Shown here piece after piece: positions 6,014 to 7,492 of a DNA stretch of 7,492 bases. This stretch comes from Deltaproteobacteria bacterium. GTDB lineage: Bacteria > Desulfobacterota > Syntrophia > Syntrophales > Smithellaceae. The notes below the pieces were generated by a model that saw only the letters and a list, made by a program, of their open reading frames with translations, searched no databases and was not told where the DNA came from. Both the position numbers and the translations under genes were made by a program. The stretch covers positions 1 through 7,492 of the forward strand of contig DSAV01000110.1 of the NCBI GenBank assembly GCA_011046295.1. Reading direction: 5' to 3'. Every line of letters begins with the position of its first letter. Within the stretch, counting starts at the first letter, position 1.

Positions 6014-7492
6014 TTAATTGACCGATTGAGGAGCGACCGGCATATTAGGCGAAACTGTTTCATGGAAATCTTCATCATCTTTTTCAAATGCTATTTTCAG
6101 CACATCATCTATATGCTCCACAAACACTATCTTTAGAGCATTCTGAACATTTTGTGGAACTTCCGCCAAATCTTTTTCGTTATCTTTTGGAATAACAACC
6201 ATTTTAATATTTCCCCGGTGAGCGGCAAGAATTTTTTCTTTCAACCCGCCTATCGGAAGCACTCTGCCTCTCAGGGTAATTTCACCGGTCATCGCCAGAT
6301 CAGCGCGCACCTTTTTCTTCATAAGAGCTGACGCAATAGATGTAGCCATGGCTATTCCCGCGGACGGCCCGTCTTTAGGAATTGCCCCTTCCGGAACGTG
6401 GACATGAATATCCAGTTTTCTATAAAAATTCTTTCCTAAGCCGAATTTTTCCGCGCGCGCCCTTATGTAAGTCAGAGCAGCCTGAACGGATTCCTGCATG
6501 ACATCGCCTAATTTCCCCGTCATGACCATTTTCCCCGTGCCTTCCATAATTGACGCTTCTATCACCAGAAGTTCTCCGCCCACTTCCGTCCAGGCCAAAC
6601 CTACAGTTAAACCCACCTGGCTCTTTGCTTCTGTTTCTCCATGACGGTATTTGGGAACGCTCAGGTACTTTTGCACGGAATTCGAGGTTATAGTAATCTT
6701 TTTATCTTTTTTGCCGTTACCAACAATTTCTTTGGCCACTTTGCGGCAAATAGAGGCAATTTCCCTCTCTAAATTCCGGACTCCCGCTTCTCGTGTGTAT
6801 TGGCGGATAATCCGTAAAATAGCCCCACGGGTGAATTCGATATTTTCCGGCTTCAGACCGTTTGCTTCCATTTCTTTGGCAACAAGGAACTTCTGCGCGA
6901 TATGCAGTTTTTCCTGTTCCGTATAACCGGCAATTCTGATTACTTCCATTCTATCCTGCAGCGGCGCCGGTATGGTCTGCAAAACATTCGCCGTCGTGAT
7001 AAACATAATATCCGACAAGTCGTAATCTAAATCGAGATAGTTATCATTAAAAGCGAAATTTTGTTCCGGATCCAGAACTTCCAATAGCGCGGAAGACGGA
7101 TCGCCGCGGAAATCGGAACTTAATTTATCCACTTCATCCAGACAGAATACCGGATTATTCGAACCGGCTTTTTTCAAAGATTGAATTATTTTTCCCGGCA
7201 TAGCGCCGATATAAGTGCGCCTATGGCCGCGAATTTCGGCTTCGTCACGAACACCACCTAGAGAAATACGGACAAACTTTCTATTTGTCGCTCTGGCCAC
7301 TGATTTGGCAATCGATGTTTTACCGACACCCGGAGGACCAACCAAGCACAGAATAGGGCCTTTATTTTTTTCCACCAAAGCCTGCACGGCCAGATATTCA
7401 ATGATGCGTTCCTTAACTTTCTTTAAACCGTAATGGTCTTCTTCGAGTATCGTTTCCGATTCTTTCAGCGAGTATTTATTATCTGTTTTATC
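6014..7492 (-). CDS. lon: ATP-dependent protease Lon, class LonA (5' end cut by window)
   Basis: Lon is a cytosolic hexameric AAA+ serine protease that unfolds and degrades misfolded and regulatory proteins. The frame is open to the right edge, giving 492 visible residues. Full LonA proteins are near 800, so the N-terminal substrate-binding domain lies outside. The fragment opens in the conserved stretch before the ATPase, EEDHYGLKKVKERIIEYLA (17-35). It contains Walker A GPPGVGKT (52-59), Walker B VFCLDE (115-120), sensor-1 TTAN (166-169) and an AAA+ lid. The protease domain (about 285-470) has the Ser-Lys dyad: PKDGPSAG (S377) and GGLKEKILAAHR (K418). The GTG at 7387 is an internal Val codon, not the start. 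The tail after about 470 is acidic and then low in conservation. The TAA at 6014 is 76 bases before tRNA-Val, with no evident terminator between. Confidence 0.97.
   Translation of the reverse strand, partial: DKTDNKYSLKESETILEEDHYGLKKVKERIIEYLAVQALVEKNKGPILCLVGPPGVGKTSIAKSVARATNRKFVRISLGGVRDEAEIRGHRRTYIGAMPGKIIQSLKKAGSNNPVFCLDEVDKLSSDFRGDPSSALLEVLDPEQNFAFNDNYLDLDYDLSDIMFITTANVLQTIPAPLQDRMEVIRIAGYTEQEKLHIAQKFLVAKEMEANGLKPENIEFTRGAILRIIRQYTREAGVRNLEREIASICRKVAKEIVGNGKKDKKITITSNSVQKYLSVPKYRHGETEAKSQVGLTVGLAWTEVGGELLVIEASIMEGTGKMVMTGKLGDVMQESVQAALTYIRARAEKFGLGKNFYRKLDIHVHVPEGAIPKDGPSAGIAMATSIASALMKKKVRADLAMTGEITLRGRVLPIGGLKEKILAAHRGNIKMVVIPKDNEKDLAEVPQNVQNALKIVFVEHIDDVLKIAFEKDDEDFHETVSPNMPVAPQSVN

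Noticed and set aside
7385..7387. GTG as a possible lon start
   Set aside because: The frame continues upstream to the window edge with conserved Lon sequence (HYGLKKVKERIIEYLA), so this codon is an internal valine.

Overview
The window carries eight genes, all on the minus strand: lon, tRNA-Val, tRNA-Asp, a radical SAM gene, corC, lnt, prfB and an mltD-like gene, in transcription order from the right edge to the left. It looks like an ordinary chromosomal housekeeping region of a Gram-negative (diderm) bacterium. A lipoprotein N-acyltransferase (Lnt) and a lipoprotein murein transglycosylase both imply an outer membrane with triacylated lipoproteins. Base composition looks moderate to slightly AT-rich (judged by eye, not computed). 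The corC-lnt-prfB order and the N-terminal region of the MltD-like protein remind me of Desulfobacterota and nearby uncultured Gram-negative phyla, but the sequence alone does not settle the taxon.

Layout. The right edge (6014-7492) is the C-terminal part of the ATP-dependent protease Lon, cut by the window. A 76-base gap follows, with a good sigma70-type promoter driving tRNA-Val(UAC) (5862-5937) and tRNA-Asp(GUC) (5740-5816). A clear intrinsic terminator (5699-5729) ends this unit. A second promoter-like region (5610-5698), with a perfect TATAAT and an overlapping 7-3-7 palindrome, opens a tightly packed run of five genes: a radical SAM enzyme of unknown function (4737-5609), the CBS-domain protein CorC (3886-4710), Lnt (2301-3896), release factor 2 (1200-2331) and the MltD-like lytic transglycosylase (1-1153, cut by the left edge). 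Gaps are 26 and 46 bases and two junctions overlap by 11 and 31 bases, so the five are probably one operon.

The most distinctive element is in prfB. Release factor 2 is encoded in two frames joined by a classical programmed +1 frameshift at CTT-TGA-C, with a G-rich Shine-Dalgarno-like stimulator upstream. The real gene therefore starts at 2331, inside the end of lnt, and not at the TTG at 2240 that an uninterrupted reading frame suggests.

Functionally the operon mixes envelope maintenance with translation. Lnt completes lipoprotein acylation, and the last gene encodes a likely Lnt substrate, since its product has a signal peptide with a lipobox. CorC commonly sits beside Lnt. RF2 terminates translation. 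I found no mobile element, CRISPR array or defence system, and no convincing sign of an undescribed system. The leads worth following are the uncharacterised radical SAM enzyme with a CX4CX2C cluster motif, the two promoter-overlapping palindromes and the prfB/lnt overlap. There is no gene-free stretch longer than 300 bases.
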